Positions 37,139-46,588 of a stretch of 64,000 nucleotides of DNA are shown piece after piece. Position numbers and translations under genes: made by a program. The notes under the pieces were generated by a model. The model did no database searches. It was not told where the DNA came from and saw only the letters and a program-made list of their open reading frames with translations. Source of the DNA: Pseudothermotoga sp. (GTDB lineage: Bacteria; Thermotogota; Thermotogae; Thermotogales; DSM-5069); assembly GCA_025060105.1 (NCBI GenBank), contig JANXCS010000001.1, forward strand, positions 104,282 to 168,281. Direction: 5' to 3'. Each line of letters begins with the position of its first letter. The stretch's first letter is position 1.

Positions 37139-38290
37139 GTGCTGAAATTTCTGGGCAAAAGGGTGCTGCAAATAGTTGTGCTCATGTTCATCTATGTGAC
37201 GGTGGTTTATTGGTTGATCGAGGCAATGCCAGGTAGCTTCGTCGATCAGTATTTATTGAATCCAAAGCTCACACCTGAAATCAGAGAAAATTTAAAGCGC
37301 CAGTTTGGTTTTGATAAACCTGCTCACATGAGATATCTCATCTACATGAAGAACTTTCTCACGTTAGATTTGGGGATTTCTTTTTCATATTTCCCATCCA
37401 AAGTAACCACCATCATTGCTGAAAGACTGCCAAGGACTGTATTTCTCTTTGTCACTTCTACTCTTGTTTCTTATGCCCTTGGGTACAATCTGGGAAAACG
37501 TGCAGCTTGGAAAAGAAGTGGTGCTCTTGATAAGACTACCACTCTTGTTGGTATCGTTTTCTGGACGATTTTTTTACCCCTACTCGCGATATTCAACATT
37601 TGGCTGTTCGGTGTGATACTGAAAATACTTCCTTTGAACCAGTTCATCGATCCAAATTTGTGGAAGACAACCACGTTCTCTGCCCAGTCGATATTCATAA
37701 AGCTTCTGACTAACGCTTTGATTTTTCTCATCGTTTTGTTGATAGTTCTCTTGGTGTCGAGTAAGCTCAAGACATTGCTTGCCAAAAAAGCTGTTTTGTA
37801 TGCTTCTTCCATTTCCACGATAGTAATTTCGATCGTGACGTGGATCCTCTCAGGCTATTCAATTTATGCCTGGGATATCATAAAACACATGGTACTTCCA
37901 GTGTTAACTCTCACACTTTACTCGTTCGCTGGTAGTATGCTCGTCATGCGCGACACCATGTTGGATGTGATCAGAGAGGATTACATAACCACCGCCAAAG
38001 CCAAGGGCTTGCCGGACGACATTGTTCGTGACAAACACGCGGCGAGAAATGCTTTGCTGCCTTTAGTAACCAACTTCGTCATCAGTTTGGGTTTCACAGT
38101 AGGGGGAGGCATCATCACCGAGACGATGTTCTCTTGGCCTGGCATTGGGCGCGCTTACTTAGAAGCTTTGAACGCTCAGGATACACCTTTGTTGATAGGT
38201 CTTTTGGTCTTCACCGGTATCTTCGTTTTAATTGCCCATCTTGTGGCTGATGTACTTTACGCTGTTCTCGATCCACGCATCAGGTACTGA
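37139..38290 (+). CDS. ABC importer permease 1 (DppB/OppB type)
   Basis: Membrane subunit with about six or more segments, 383 residues. The EAA loop is EDYITTAKAKGLPDDIVRDKHAARNALLP. The protein is some 50 residues longer than most DppB proteins; the extra part, about residues 165-245, holds an extra pair of hydrophobic segments around LIVLLIVLLVSSKLKT. GTG start follows AGGGAGGA. Confidence 0.94.
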   Translation: MLKFLGKRVLQIVVLMFIYVTVVYWLIEAMPGSFVDQYLLNPKLTPEIRENLKRQFGFDKPAHMRYLIYMKNFLTLDLGISFSYFPSKVTTIIAERLPRTVFLFVTSTLVSYALGYNLGKRAAWKRSGALDKTTTLVGIVFWTIFLPLLAIFNIWLFGVILKILPLNQFIDPNLWKTTTFSAQSIFIKLLTNALIFLIVLLIVLLVSSKLKTLLAKKAVLYASSISTIVISIVTWILSGYSIYAWDIIKHMVLPVLTLTLYSFAGSMLVMRDTMLDVIREDYITTAKAKGLPDDIVRDKHAARNALLPLVTNFVISLGFTVGGGIITETMFSWPGIGRAYLEALNAQDTPLLIGLLVFTGIFVLIAHLVADVLYAVLDPRIRY

Positions 38291-38304
38291 AGGAGTGGTC
38301 TAAG

Positions 38305-39285
38305 GTGACTGATCTGACAGTTGCAGAACCTCTGTGGAGAATAAGATTAAGGCTTTGGCTCAGATCACTTAAGACTGGTTGGGAGCTCTTCAGGGAGAAA
38401 AAACTTGCATTGTTTGGTTTAGGTGTGATAATATTCTTCGCAATCTTTGGTTTGATGTATCCATTTTATCCATGGTTGATGAAAAACATTTTTTGGAAAA
38501 ACGATCTTTTCACTTACCAAACGTTCATGCCCTACGATCCAGTCATAGGTTTCGATCCTAACATACTCACTCATCCATCACCACCTTCTCTCAGGCATCC
38601 TTTGGGGACGGATCCGCTCGGAAGAGATATCTTAGCGATGATCATGTATAGTACACCAAGAGAATTCGTACTCGGTATCACTGCGGCACTCATCACCGTG
38701 ATCATAGGAACGATCATTGGAGCCAGTGCCGCTTACTATGGTGGTATCATAGACACGTTTTTCATGAGGCTCGCTGATATCGTCATGTTGTTTCCAAGCT
38801 TAGCACTGTTGATGGTACTGAGTGCTTTCATTGAATTGACGCTCTTTAGGCTTGCACTGATCATGGGTGTTCTTGCTGGTTTTGGTTCAATAACGTTGGT
38901 CCTCAAGGCTCAAGCTTTGACAGTGAAGGTGAGACCTTTCATAGATGCGGCTAAAGCAACTGGGGCAAGTGATGCCTACATCATATTCAGACACATTATT
39001 CCAAACATTCTGCCACTCTCGTTTCTCTACATGATGTTCAACGTCACTGGAGCCATCTTCACGGAAGCTGTTTTGTCGTTCCTTGGTTTAGCGAATATAC
39101 GCATGAGCTGGGGAGTCATCATACAGATGGCTGAATCTTCGGGTTATCTGATGGGGGCCAGCATTGGTACGTACTGGTGGTTGTGGCTTCCTGCGGGTGC
39201 ATGCATCACGCTACTGTGTTCTTCGTTCTATTTCTTAGGTCGCGGTCTTGAAGAGATAGTCAATCCGAGACTGAGGAAGAGGTGA
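38305..39285 (+). CDS. ABC importer permease 2 (DppC/OppC type)
   Basis: Membrane subunit, 326 residues. It has the hydrophobic N-terminal segment LALFGLGVIIFFAIFGLMYP, then the HPLGTDPLGRDILAMIMY motif of OppC and an EAA loop (PFIDAAKATGASDAYIIFRHIIPNILPL). It pairs with permease 1. Stop overlaps the first ATPase gene by 4 nt. Confidence 0.95.
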   Translation: MTDLTVAEPLWRIRLRLWLRSLKTGWELFREKKLALFGLGVIIFFAIFGLMYPFYPWLMKNIFWKNDLFTYQTFMPYDPVIGFDPNILTHPSPPSLRHPLGTDPLGRDILAMIMYSTPREFVLGITAALITVIIGTIIGASAAYYGGIIDTFFMRLADIVMLFPSLALLMVLSAFIELTLFRLALIMGVLAGFGSITLVLKAQALTVKVRPFIDAAKATGASDAYIIFRHIIPNILPLSFLYMMFNVTGAIFTEAVLSFLGLANIRMSWGVIIQMAESSGYLMGASIGTYWWLWLPAGACITLLCSSFYFLGRGLEEIVNPRLRKR

Positions 39286-40292
39286 TCTCAGTGCTTCTGT
39301 CGGTGCGAGATCTGCGAATGTACTACAGAACAAAAATGGGATACGTGAAGGCAGTTGATGGAATAAATTTCGATTTGAATCATGGTGAGAGCTTAGGCAT
39401 AGTCGGTGAATCTGGTTGTGGTAAGACATCTATATCGATGACTATTTTGAGATTGCTCCCAGATAATGCAGAATTTAAGAGCGGTAGCGTGTTGTTCGAT
39501 ATGGGAAATGGTCCAATTGATTTGGTGAAATTACCGGAATTTGAGATGAGAAAATACAGATGGCGCGGCATTTCGATGATATTCCAAGCTGCCATGAATT
39601 CTTTGAACCCTGTTTATAAAGTTGGTGATCAGATCGTAGAAGCCATTCAAAATCACTTTCCAGAGATGCCAGTTGACAGAGCTAGAGAAAAGGTCGCGGA
39701 ACTTTTCACACTCGTCGGTTTGGATCCATCGCGTATGGATCAGTACCCTCATCAGTACAGTGGAGGTATGAAACAAAGGGCAGTTATAGCGATGGCACTC
39801 GCTTGTGATCCCAAAATCATAATTGCTGATGAGCCTACAACAGCTTTGGATGTCATAGTTCAAGATAGAATACTCAAAGAAATCAGAAAAATTCAAAAGA
39901 AGCTCAATATGGCAATGATATATATATCCCACGATATCGCAGTGATAGCAGAGGTCAGCGATAAAATTGCTGTCATGTATGCTGGAAAATTCGTTGAACT
40001 CGCTGATTCAGTAACAATTTTTAAGCGTCCCATGCATCCATACACGTACGGTCTCATGCATGCGTTTCCAAGCACGGTTGGTGAGAAGATCGAACTGGTC
40101 ACGATACCTGGAGAACCACCTAATCTGTTGAATCCTCCAAAAGGTTGTCGTTTTGCACCGCGCTGTCCGAAAGCCGATTCGTTGTGTCAAGAAACTGAGC
40201 CGGAGTACCGGGAGATAGAGAAAGGTCACTTCGTGATGTGCCATCATCCGATTCAACCCAAAGAGGTGGTGCGTTTCTATGCAGAAGAATGA
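39282..40292 (+). CDS. ABC importer ATPase 1 (OppD/DppD type)
   Basis: Cytoplasmic ATPase, 336 residues. Walker A GESGCGKTS, signature YSGGMKQRAVIAMAL, Walker B IIIADEPTTALD and switch His in YISHDIAV. The Q-loop reads MIFQAAMNSLNP, a form common in sugar-type Opp transporters of Thermotogales. The C-terminal domain has the cysteine motif CRFAPRCPKADSLC, which may bind an iron-sulfur cluster. GTG 39282 is used; GTG 39291, 8 nt from AGAGG, is an equal option. Confidence 0.94.
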   Translation: MISVLLSVRDLRMYYRTKMGYVKAVDGINFDLNHGESLGIVGESGCGKTSISMTILRLLPDNAEFKSGSVLFDMGNGPIDLVKLPEFEMRKYRWRGISMIFQAAMNSLNPVYKVGDQIVEAIQNHFPEMPVDRAREKVAELFTLVGLDPSRMDQYPHQYSGGMKQRAVIAMALACDPKIIIADEPTTALDVIVQDRILKEIRKIQKKLNMAMIYISHDIAVIAEVSDKIAVMYAGKFVELADSVTIFKRPMHPYTYGLMHAFPSTVGEKIELVTIPGEPPNLLNPPKGCRFAPRCPKADSLCQETEPEYREIEKGHFVMCHHPIQPKEVVRFYAEE

Positions 40293-41451
40293 CGTGGTTC
40301 TGAAAATAGAGAATCTTCGCAAGTACTTTCCCGCCGAGCGGAGGATCTTCGGTAAGGTCAAACATTTTGTTCATGCAGTTGATGAGATCAGCTTCGAAAT
40401 AAAACGAAGAGAATCGCTCGCCTTGGTTGGTGAATCTGGTTGTGGAAAAACCACTACCGGTAGAGTTCTTGTAGGTTTAGAAGAACCTACATCCGGTAGG
40501 ATCGTGGTGGAACAAGAGGATGTAACGCCACTACTTTATGAAGATGAATCGGCTGCGAGGAAATACGTTAGAGAGACATACGTTAAAAGGTTCTCAAATA
40601 TGAGTGATGAACAACTGAAGTCTTTAACTGGTATCGATGCTATATATGCACAGAGATTTTTGGATTTGGGAAAGAACGAAGCGAAGTTTGTTGATGAGTT
40701 GCTTCAAAACAGGCGCGAGAGAATTTGGCAGTTAAGGAAAAGGATCCAAATGATCTTTCAAGATCCATACGAATCTCTCAATCCAAGGATGACGATCTTC
40801 GACATCGTTGCTGAACCATTGAACATACACGGAATTGGAAACCTGAAGGAAAGAGAAGAGATGGTAGCAAAAATGCTTGCCGATGTTGGTCTGACTCCTC
40901 CAGAGACTTTCATGTTTCGTTTCCCACATGAACTTTCTGGTGGACAAAGACAGCGTGTGGCTATAGCTAGGGCGTTGATATTGAATCCTTCTTTTGTCGT
41001 TGCGGATGAGCCAACATCAATGCTCGATGTATCTATAAGAACAGGGGTCATGAAGCTCATGATGAGGCTCGCTGAGGAACATCAGATGAGTTATCTTTAC
41101 ATCACTCACGATTTAGCAGTCGCAAGGTACATGAGTAACGACATAGCTGTAATGTACCTTGGCAAAATAGTTGAAAAGGGTCCAACTGAGGAGGTCCTGA
41201 AGAATCCACTGCATCCGTACACGCAGGCACTGCTCGCAGCAGTTCCGATACCAGATCCTGAGATCAAGAGGGGGGAACCAAACATCAAAGGAACCGTTCC
41301 GAGGCCGATCGATCCACCTCCACGCTGTAGGTTTTTTGATAGATGTCCTTACGCAGTCGAGTTCTGTGAGAAGAATGATCATCCCCCACTGAAAGAAGTT
41401 GCTCCGAATCATTTCGTGGCGTGCTATGTCGTCTCAGGCGAGGCGAATTGA
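40279..41451 (+). CDS. ABC importer ATPase 2 (OppF/DppF type) with insertion
   Basis: Second ATPase, 390 residues. Walker A GESGCGKTTTGR at 51-62, Q-loop MIFQDPYESLNPRM, signature LSGGQRQRVAIARAL, Walker B VVADEPTSMLDV. Between Walker A and the Q-loop about 65 extra residues (about 84-148) interrupt the usual short link; they look helical and charged (for example DEQLKSLTGIDAIYAQRF). Such insertions make it longer than typical OppF (about 320-330). C-terminal CRFFDRCPYAVEFC motif is present. Inverted repeats lie in its 5' part. Confidence 0.94.
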   Translation: MQKNDVVLKIENLRKYFPAERRIFGKVKHFVHAVDEISFEIKRRESLALVGESGCGKTTTGRVLVGLEEPTSGRIVVEQEDVTPLLYEDESAARKYVRETYVKRFSNMSDEQLKSLTGIDAIYAQRFLDLGKNEAKFVDELLQNRRERIWQLRKRIQMIFQDPYESLNPRMTIFDIVAEPLNIHGIGNLKEREEMVAKMLADVGLTPPETFMFRFPHELSGGQRQRVAIARALILNPSFVVADEPTSMLDVSIRTGVMKLMMRLAEEHQMSYLYITHDLAVARYMSNDIAVMYLGKIVEKGPTEEVLKNPLHPYTQALLAAVPIPDPEIKRGEPNIKGTVPRPIDPPPRCRFFDRCPYAVEFCEKNDHPPLKEVAPNHFVACYVVSGEAN

Positions 41452-41857
41452 TTTTCTCAGAATTGTCTTTTGGACCGCTTTTGTCCTGGTGGCTTTGAAC
41501 TATACTGCTGGGGTTTTTGTTTATCGCGGTTACGCTCAAAAATTGTCCAAAGCTAAGGCGGTCTGCAAGATCAGGTTCGACGGTGGAACAATTCACGGTA
41601 CTGTACTCATCGAAGGTTTCGATGGATTAAAGATTTATCCGGTGGATTACCAGATTTATTTCCAAGATGAACGAGGGAATGTTCTGAAGCTCATTTCAAA
41701 CTCTATGTTTGGCCATCAGACGGCACAATTTTCTACCAGTGTTTGGGAAGGCTACGGTAAAGAGAAATGGAGGGCTCAGGGTTACAGTAACGTGTTGATC
41801 AAATGGCTTTGGTTGAAAGTGAATCTCTATCTTCCGTTGGAAGTGAAAATTGAATGA
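41426..41857 (+). CDS. Single-pass membrane protein, unknown
   Basis: A protein of 143 residues from ATG 41426, inside the 3' end of the ATPase gene. One N-terminal membrane segment (IVFWTAFVLVALNYTAGVFVY) is followed by a beta-rich external domain of about 100 residues. I recognise no family. It overlaps the next membrane-protein gene by 4 nt (ATGA). A link to the transporter is suggested by position only, and the start is not well supported by a ribosome-binding site. Confidence 0.6.
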   Translation: MSSQARRIDFLRIVFWTAFVLVALNYTAGVFVYRGYAQKLSKAKAVCKIRFDGGTIHGTVLIEGFDGLKIYPVDYQIYFQDERGNVLKLISNSMFGHQTAQFSTSVWEGYGKEKWRAQGYSNVLIKWLWLKVNLYLPLEVKIE

Positions 41858-42216
41858 GGAGAACGGTTTTCTTCATTTGTGTGATGGTTTTGGTTTATCA
41901 CGCGGCGGTGTTCGAATTGCTTCTGAATGATTTTTCACCGCTACCTTCGTCTGCGGTTTGGGTGCTTTCTCTCGTGTTGTCCTTGAGGGTTGGTAACGAT
42001 TTGAGACCTTTTTCTAAATCGCTATTTGTTATGACACTTTCCTTCATAATTGCTGGAGTTTTGAGCTATGTTTCGATAAGTTACTACATGAAGGAGACTC
42101 TACAGTTTGTGGTTCAGACTCTAACAATGAAAGCCGTTTCTGTTTCATTACTCGTGTTTTTCACCGCGACTGTTCTGTCGGCGTTTTTTGGTTTCATGCT
42201 CAAGCCAAGGAAGTAA
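41854..42216 (+). CDS. Small polytopic membrane protein, unknown
   Basis: A protein of 120 residues with about four hydrophobic segments (VFFICVMVLVYHAAVFELLL, AVWVLSLVLSL, SLFVMTLSFIIAGVLSYVSI, VSLLVFFTATVLSAFFGFML). I do not recognise a family; the layout resembles MreD-like or small envelope proteins, but this is only a shape. Its last 69 nt overlap the 3' end of the CPBP gene on the other strand. Confidence 0.55.
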   Translation: MRRTVFFICVMVLVYHAAVFELLLNDFSPLPSSAVWVLSLVLSLRVGNDLRPFSKSLFVMTLSFIIAGVLSYVSISYYMKETLQFVVQTLTMKAVSVSLLVFFTATVLSAFFGFMLKPRK

Positions 42217-42759
42217 GATACCAAGAAAGTTGTTTAAAACGTGACAAATCGTGGCAGAAAAGAGGCTTCCTGTTGCAAGCACCGAGTCAGCGAAGATGTA
42301 ACCCACCACAAACCTGTAGATCAAATTGTACAGCGAAAACGTTTCAAACTTTGAGGCAACGTTTAGAAGGTGAACGATTGAAAAAACTATTCCATTGGTC
42401 AAAACGTTTGGACACAGACTTAGTAAAGTTCCTCTGAAAAGAAGCTCTTCAGAAATTGGTATCAAAAGACCGATCGTTATCAAATTGTTGAAAGTTGGTT
42501 TGAATTCAACACGAGCCGATTTTGCCCCGAGAAATTTGCCTGCAAACAAGGTGAAGATGAAGAGTAAACCGAACGGTATGAAACCTTTTAGGTGTGGGGA
42601 AAAGCCAAATTGAGATTTTAAAAGATAAACCAAAGTTGAATAGGTCAACTGCACAGTGGAAATACAAAAAAGTCGAAGATTAAACTTTACGAGCCTACAT
42701 AGATTTTGCAAGATTAGGAAAATTGATAATAGTGTTATACCCTCAATGACTTTCAGCAT
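42148..42759 (-). CDS. CPBP-family intramembrane metalloprotease
   Basis: Membrane protease homologue (CAAX/bacteriocin-processing type), 203 residues from ATG 42759; a TTG at 42768 is possible. Motif 1 EELLFRGTLL, motif 2 FSIVHLLN and motif 3 HVLNNFLG contain the expected Glu-Glu, Arg, His and His/Asn residues. No bacteriocin gene is adjacent, so a substrate is unknown. It ends a long minus-strand run and overlaps the opposite gene tail. Confidence 0.85.
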   Translation of the reverse strand: MLKVIEGITLLSIFLILQNLCRLVKFNLRLFCISTVQLTYSTLVYLLKSQFGFSPHLKGFIPFGLLFIFTLFAGKFLGAKSARVEFKPTFNNLITIGLLIPISEELLFRGTLLSLCPNVLTNGIVFSIVHLLNVASKFETFSLYNLIYRFVVGYIFADSVLATGSLFSATICHVLNNFLGILLPWLEHETKKRRQNSRGEKHE

Positions 42760-44533
42760 GTTTTTCAAGTGTGTTCTTCACTATGGAGTTGCACACCCCA
42801 CAAGCTTGGCAACCATTCCAACGGCAATCTGGAGTTGTTTCTGCCCTCATGGCTTTTTCGAACTCGCTGATGAGGAACTTTTTGTCGACCCCTGTATCTA
42901 TGTGGTCCCAGGGTAACGATTCGTGCGGGGATCTACTGCGCAAATATTTTTCAACTTGTAATCCCGTCAATTCGAACGATTTCAACCATTTCTCTTGATC
43001 AAAAATGTTCTCCCAGCTGTCGAAGCACGCGTTCATTTGATGTGCCTTTATCAATGCTGAAAATACCTTCCTATCACCTCGTGATAGAACACCCTCAATG
43101 AGGCTCATGCTTGGATTGTGAAAGTTCACTTTGGCAAATTTCTTTGCTTGACGCAGTATATTTTCAGCGTGTTTAAAGTAATCCAAATTCTTTTGTTCAG
43201 CGAATTGAAACGGCGTGTGGGGTTTTGGAATGAAGGTTGCGATGGACAATGTCACATGCTCAAAGCCAATTTTTTTCGCGGTTTTTGCCATTGACACTAT
43301 ACCTTCCAAGTCTTCGTCTGTTTCGGTGGGAAGGCCTATCATGAAATACAGTTTTACTCTTCGCCAACCGTGTTTTTTGGCAATTTCGAGGGATTTGATG
43401 AAATCTTCATCTGAAATATCCTTGTTGATCACATTTCTGAGTCTTTGAGTGCCAGCTTCTGGGGCGAAGGTCAATCCAGTTCTTCTAGCTCCTCCAACGT
43501 TATTTGCTAAGGTTATGCCGAATGCGTCAAGGCGCGTTGAAGGAATGGACACAGATATGAGGTTTGTTTCTGAAAGATCTTTCAGTCTTTCAATTATCAT
43601 GGATATGTTTGAGTGATCTGCGCTAGAAAGCGAGAGTAAGCCGATTTCTTCGTAACCAGTGCAGAGTAAAGTTTTAGTTATCTCAAAGAAGATAGAACTC
43701 GACTTTTTCTCTCTCACGGGACGGTACACAAAACCTGCTTGGCAAAACCTGCATCCCCTCGTACAACCTCTCATGACCTCAACAGAGATCCTATCGTGCA
43801 CGAGTTGAATGTGGGGGATGATCCTTTTCGTGAGCTGTCTCTCGATGTTCTGCTCGATCCTACGTCTCACTCTTTCAGGAATATCATGAGAAATGGGCTT
43901 TGGTGGAGTCGAATTGTCGTAAAACATTGGGATATACACACCTTCAATTTGTGAGAGAGCTTTGAGTCTGTCTTTTCTATTTGCACCCTTCGTTTCGATC
44001 AAGCATTTCGAGATTTCTTGAACCACACTTTCCCCATCTCCAATCACTACTGCATCAAAAACGGGAGCTATCGGCTCAGGATTCACTGTGCAAGGACCAC
44101 CGGCCAAAATTATGGGATCAGCGTTGCTCCTTTCTTCAGCCAGCAGAGGTATACCAGCGAGCTCAAGAGCTTTCAGCACATTTGTGTAGAGCAATTCATG
44201 TTGCAATGATACGCCGAGCACGTCTAAATTTTTGACAGGTGTTTTCGATTCGAGGGTGAAAAGAGGTATGCTTCTTTTCTTCATGAGATTCATCATATCG
44301 ATCCAAGGCATGAAAACCCTCTCAGCCCACACATACTCCATTTCATTCAGAACATCATAGATGATGGCCAAACCTAGATTCGACATACCAACTTCGTAAA
44401 CGTCTGGGAAAAGCAGACCTACTCTGAGCCGAATTTTTGATGGATCCTTAAGGATTTGGTTGTATTCATTTCCTATGTATCTTGCAGGTTTTTCAACATC
44501 GTTCAGAATCTCGTGAATTTTTCTTAGAATCAT
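42743..44533 (-). CDS. TIGR03960-type radical SAM protein
   Basis: B12-binding-like/radical SAM protein of 596 residues from ATG 44533, overlapping the PBP2 stop (ATGA) and 7 nt after GGGAG. The N-terminal domain (FPDVYEVGMSNLGLAIIYDVLNE; GGPCTVNPEPIAPVFDAVVIGDGE) precedes the cluster motif RGCTRGCRFCQAGFVYRP. The C-terminus has another cysteine set (CRWNGCQACGVC). The family often stands with a DUF2344 partner (TIGR03936); that gene is not seen here. The reaction is unknown. Confidence 0.88.
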   Translation of the reverse strand: MILRKIHEILNDVEKPARYIGNEYNQILKDPSKIRLRVGLLFPDVYEVGMSNLGLAIIYDVLNEMEYVWAERVFMPWIDMMNLMKKRSIPLFTLESKTPVKNLDVLGVSLQHELLYTNVLKALELAGIPLLAEERSNADPIILAGGPCTVNPEPIAPVFDAVVIGDGESVVQEISKCLIETKGANRKDRLKALSQIEGVYIPMFYDNSTPPKPISHDIPERVRRRIEQNIERQLTKRIIPHIQLVHDRISVEVMRGCTRGCRFCQAGFVYRPVREKKSSSIFFEITKTLLCTGYEEIGLLSLSSADHSNISMIIERLKDLSETNLISVSIPSTRLDAFGITLANNVGGARRTGLTFAPEAGTQRLRNVINKDISDEDFIKSLEIAKKHGWRRVKLYFMIGLPTETDEDLEGIVSMAKTAKKIGFEHVTLSIATFIPKPHTPFQFAEQKNLDYFKHAENILRQAKKFAKVNFHNPSMSLIEGVLSRGDRKVFSALIKAHQMNACFDSWENIFDQEKWLKSFELTGLQVEKYLRSRSPHESLPWDHIDTGVDKKFLISEFEKAMRAETTPDCRWNGCQACGVCNSIVKNTLEKHAESH

Positions 44534-46188
44534 CTTTTCAACTCCCAATAGTATTCAAGAATCCTTCTTGCCATCGGTGCAGCAGCTTCACCACCAGAGC
44601 CAGCATTTTCGATGAGCACAGTGACGACAACTTGTGGCCTATCTACGGGGCTGAAACCCGCAAACCAAGAATGAGGCCTTTGACCCGCTTTACCAACTTC
44701 TGCCGTTCCTGTTTTACCGGCTACCTTGAACCGGGCACCTTTGAAAGCTTGATATGCTGTGCCTTCGTCCTGAGGACCATCTGTGTATTCCACGACTTCA
44801 ACCAGAGCGTTTGTGAGGAAAGACCAAGTTTCTGGACTTATTTGGACAGTCAAAGATATCGATGGTTGTACTTGCTCAGTTGATTTTGTACTTGGTTCAA
44901 AAATCTGCAGTAAAACGTGTGGAGTGTAACATATTCCTCTGTTGGCCAGAGTGTTGAAGAAATTTAGAATCTGTATGGGAGTCATCACGATGAATCCCTG
45001 TCCTATACCGCACAGAATAGTATCGCCGGGGTACCAAAGTTCGCCGAATCTCCTTTGTTTCCAACTTGGGTCTGGAAAAAGACCTCCAACTTCTCCCGGT
45101 AGATCGATACCCGTGGTGTAAGATATTTTGAATTTCTCAGCCCACGTTTTCATTTCCTCAATGCCAAGTTTCAACGCGAGTTGATAGAAAAACACGTTAC
45201 AGGAAACCCTCAGAGCTTTTCGAAGGTTTGTTAGTCCGTGCCCAGCTATGTACCAGTCTTTGTAAACACCAGCAACCGCGCCAGTCGATGTTCTGTACTC
45301 ATAGTATCCCGGACAGTTCACGATTAAATCGCTCTGATTGAATTTTTCCAAGTAAGCAATTGCATATAAAGGTTTTATGACGGAACCAACTGGGTACAGT
45401 GCACTGATGGCTCGATTTAAAAGAGGAGCTTGAGGATCACTTACAAGCAAGTTCCACTCTCTCGGCTCAACACCTTGAGTCAAAATGTTCGGATCGAAAC
45501 TCGGATGAGACGCCAGTGCGAGGATCTCGCCGTTCACTGATTGGACCAAAATCACACCCCTACGGTTCGATCTTTTCAGCAAGTTTTCTGCGTACTCTTG
45601 AAGCCTGGAATCGATAGTGAGAATGAGATCTTTTCCAGGAAGTGGCGCTGATGTGAGCAATCTACCAAGAACTTTCCCAGAAGGTGAAACACTCACCAGT
45701 TCATAGCCAGGTTTGCCCTTGAGCAAGGAGTCGTACTTTTTCTCTACACCTGTCACACCACTGCGGGAGACATCAACATAACCTACAACGTGTGCGGCTG
45801 TGCCTCTATATTTTCGTATGTACTTCTTTTCTATATAGACACCAGCTTGCTGTAACTTGATAGCCTCAGCTTCCGTGACTCTCAAACGTCCGTTCAAGAT
45901 GAGTTCAATTTTTCTCTCTGAGCCGATTATCTTACCAACCTCTTGAAAATCGGTTGCTAGCGTTGCGTGAGCTACCAATTCTTCCTCATCCCAAGCGAGT
46001 ATCACGCCGTCTCTGCTCAGTATACGACCCCTCGGAGCTTCGATACTTCTAACGTGCACTCTGAGTGATTCAACATATTCTCTGTGAGATCTATACTGAA
46101 CGACTTGTAGAACGAAAGCTCTGATGAGTAACGCTGCAAAGGGAACAAAGAGTAATGCTCTGAGAAGAATCTCAGATCTTTTCAACAA
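44530..46188 (-). CDS. mrdA: Penicillin-binding protein 2
   Basis: Class B transpeptidase for lateral wall synthesis, 552 residues. An N-terminal membrane helix (LLRALLFVPFAALLIRAFVLQV) precedes the dimerisation domain APRGRILSRDG. The transpeptidase motifs are S269-V-I-K272 (in YPVGSVIKP), S329-C-N331 and KTG near 500 (AGKTGTAE). TTG start follows GGAGGGG. Gene order mreD-mrdA is typical of the rod system; RodA, MreB and MreC are not in the window. Confidence 0.95.
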   Translation of the reverse strand: MLKRSEILLRALLFVPFAALLIRAFVLQVVQYRSHREYVESLRVHVRSIEAPRGRILSRDGVILAWDEEELVAHATLATDFQEVGKIIGSERKIELILNGRLRVTEAEAIKLQQAGVYIEKKYIRKYRGTAAHVVGYVDVSRSGVTGVEKKYDSLLKGKPGYELVSVSPSGKVLGRLLTSAPLPGKDLILTIDSRLQEYAENLLKRSNRRGVILVQSVNGEILALASHPSFDPNILTQGVEPREWNLLVSDPQAPLLNRAISALYPVGSVIKPLYAIAYLEKFNQSDLIVNCPGYYEYRTSTGAVAGVYKDWYIAGHGLTNLRKALRVSCNVFFYQLALKLGIEEMKTWAEKFKISYTTGIDLPGEVGGLFPDPSWKQRRFGELWYPGDTILCGIGQGFIVMTPIQILNFFNTLANRGICYTPHVLLQIFEPSTKSTEQVQPSISLTVQISPETWSFLTNALVEVVEYTDGPQDEGTAYQAFKGARFKVAGKTGTAEVGKAGQRPHSWFAGFSPVDRPQVVVTVLIENAGSGGEAAAPMARRILEYYWELKR

Positions 46189-46588
46189 CCTTACCCCTCC
46201 AGAGTGATAAAGCCACTAGTGTGACGGCAACAGCTCCGATCCAGTAACTTCCCATGATCGAGCAAATGAAACAGATAGTCACCAAATAGATGACGAAGGG
46301 GACGAAAGGTTTGAGGAAGAGTTCTCTCCAAAGGAGAAACGACTCGTGGAGAGCGAACAGTACAACATACACTATTCGTATGTTACCGAAGCACGCTACT
46401 GAGTGAAATGTGAGAATGATCATCACGCGGAGAGCGTCCAATCCAGACTCAAACCAAAGATATTCTAAAGCAAGATAAAAAATCAAAGATGGAAACAAAT
46501 CGAGGAACGCTCCATCTAGAATAAGACAGATCGTTCCAACCGCGATCAATATCAGACTTCGAACCCACCGAGTACTCAATATTCGCAC
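46172..46588 (-). CDS. MreD-like rod-shape protein
   Basis: A membrane protein of 138 residues with about five hydrophobic segments. Position directly before PBP2 and size fit MreD. Sequence identity to MreD is low by eye, and no mreB/mreC is next to it, so this is a context-based call. It overlaps both neighbours by about 13-17 nt. Confidence 0.65.
   Translation of the reverse strand: MRILSTRWVRSLILIAVGTICLILDGAFLDLFPSLIFYLALEYLWFESGLDALRVMIILTFHSVACFGNIRIVYVVLFALHESFLLWRELFLKPFVPFVIYLVTICFICSIMGSYWIGAVAVTLVALSLWRGKVVEKI

Noticed and set aside
40454-40491. Palindrome CTACCGGTAG and the nearby 8-bp inverted repeat TGTAGGTT/AACCTACA in the OppF gene
   Set aside because: Short, within the conserved Walker A coding region, and without a promoter or terminator context.
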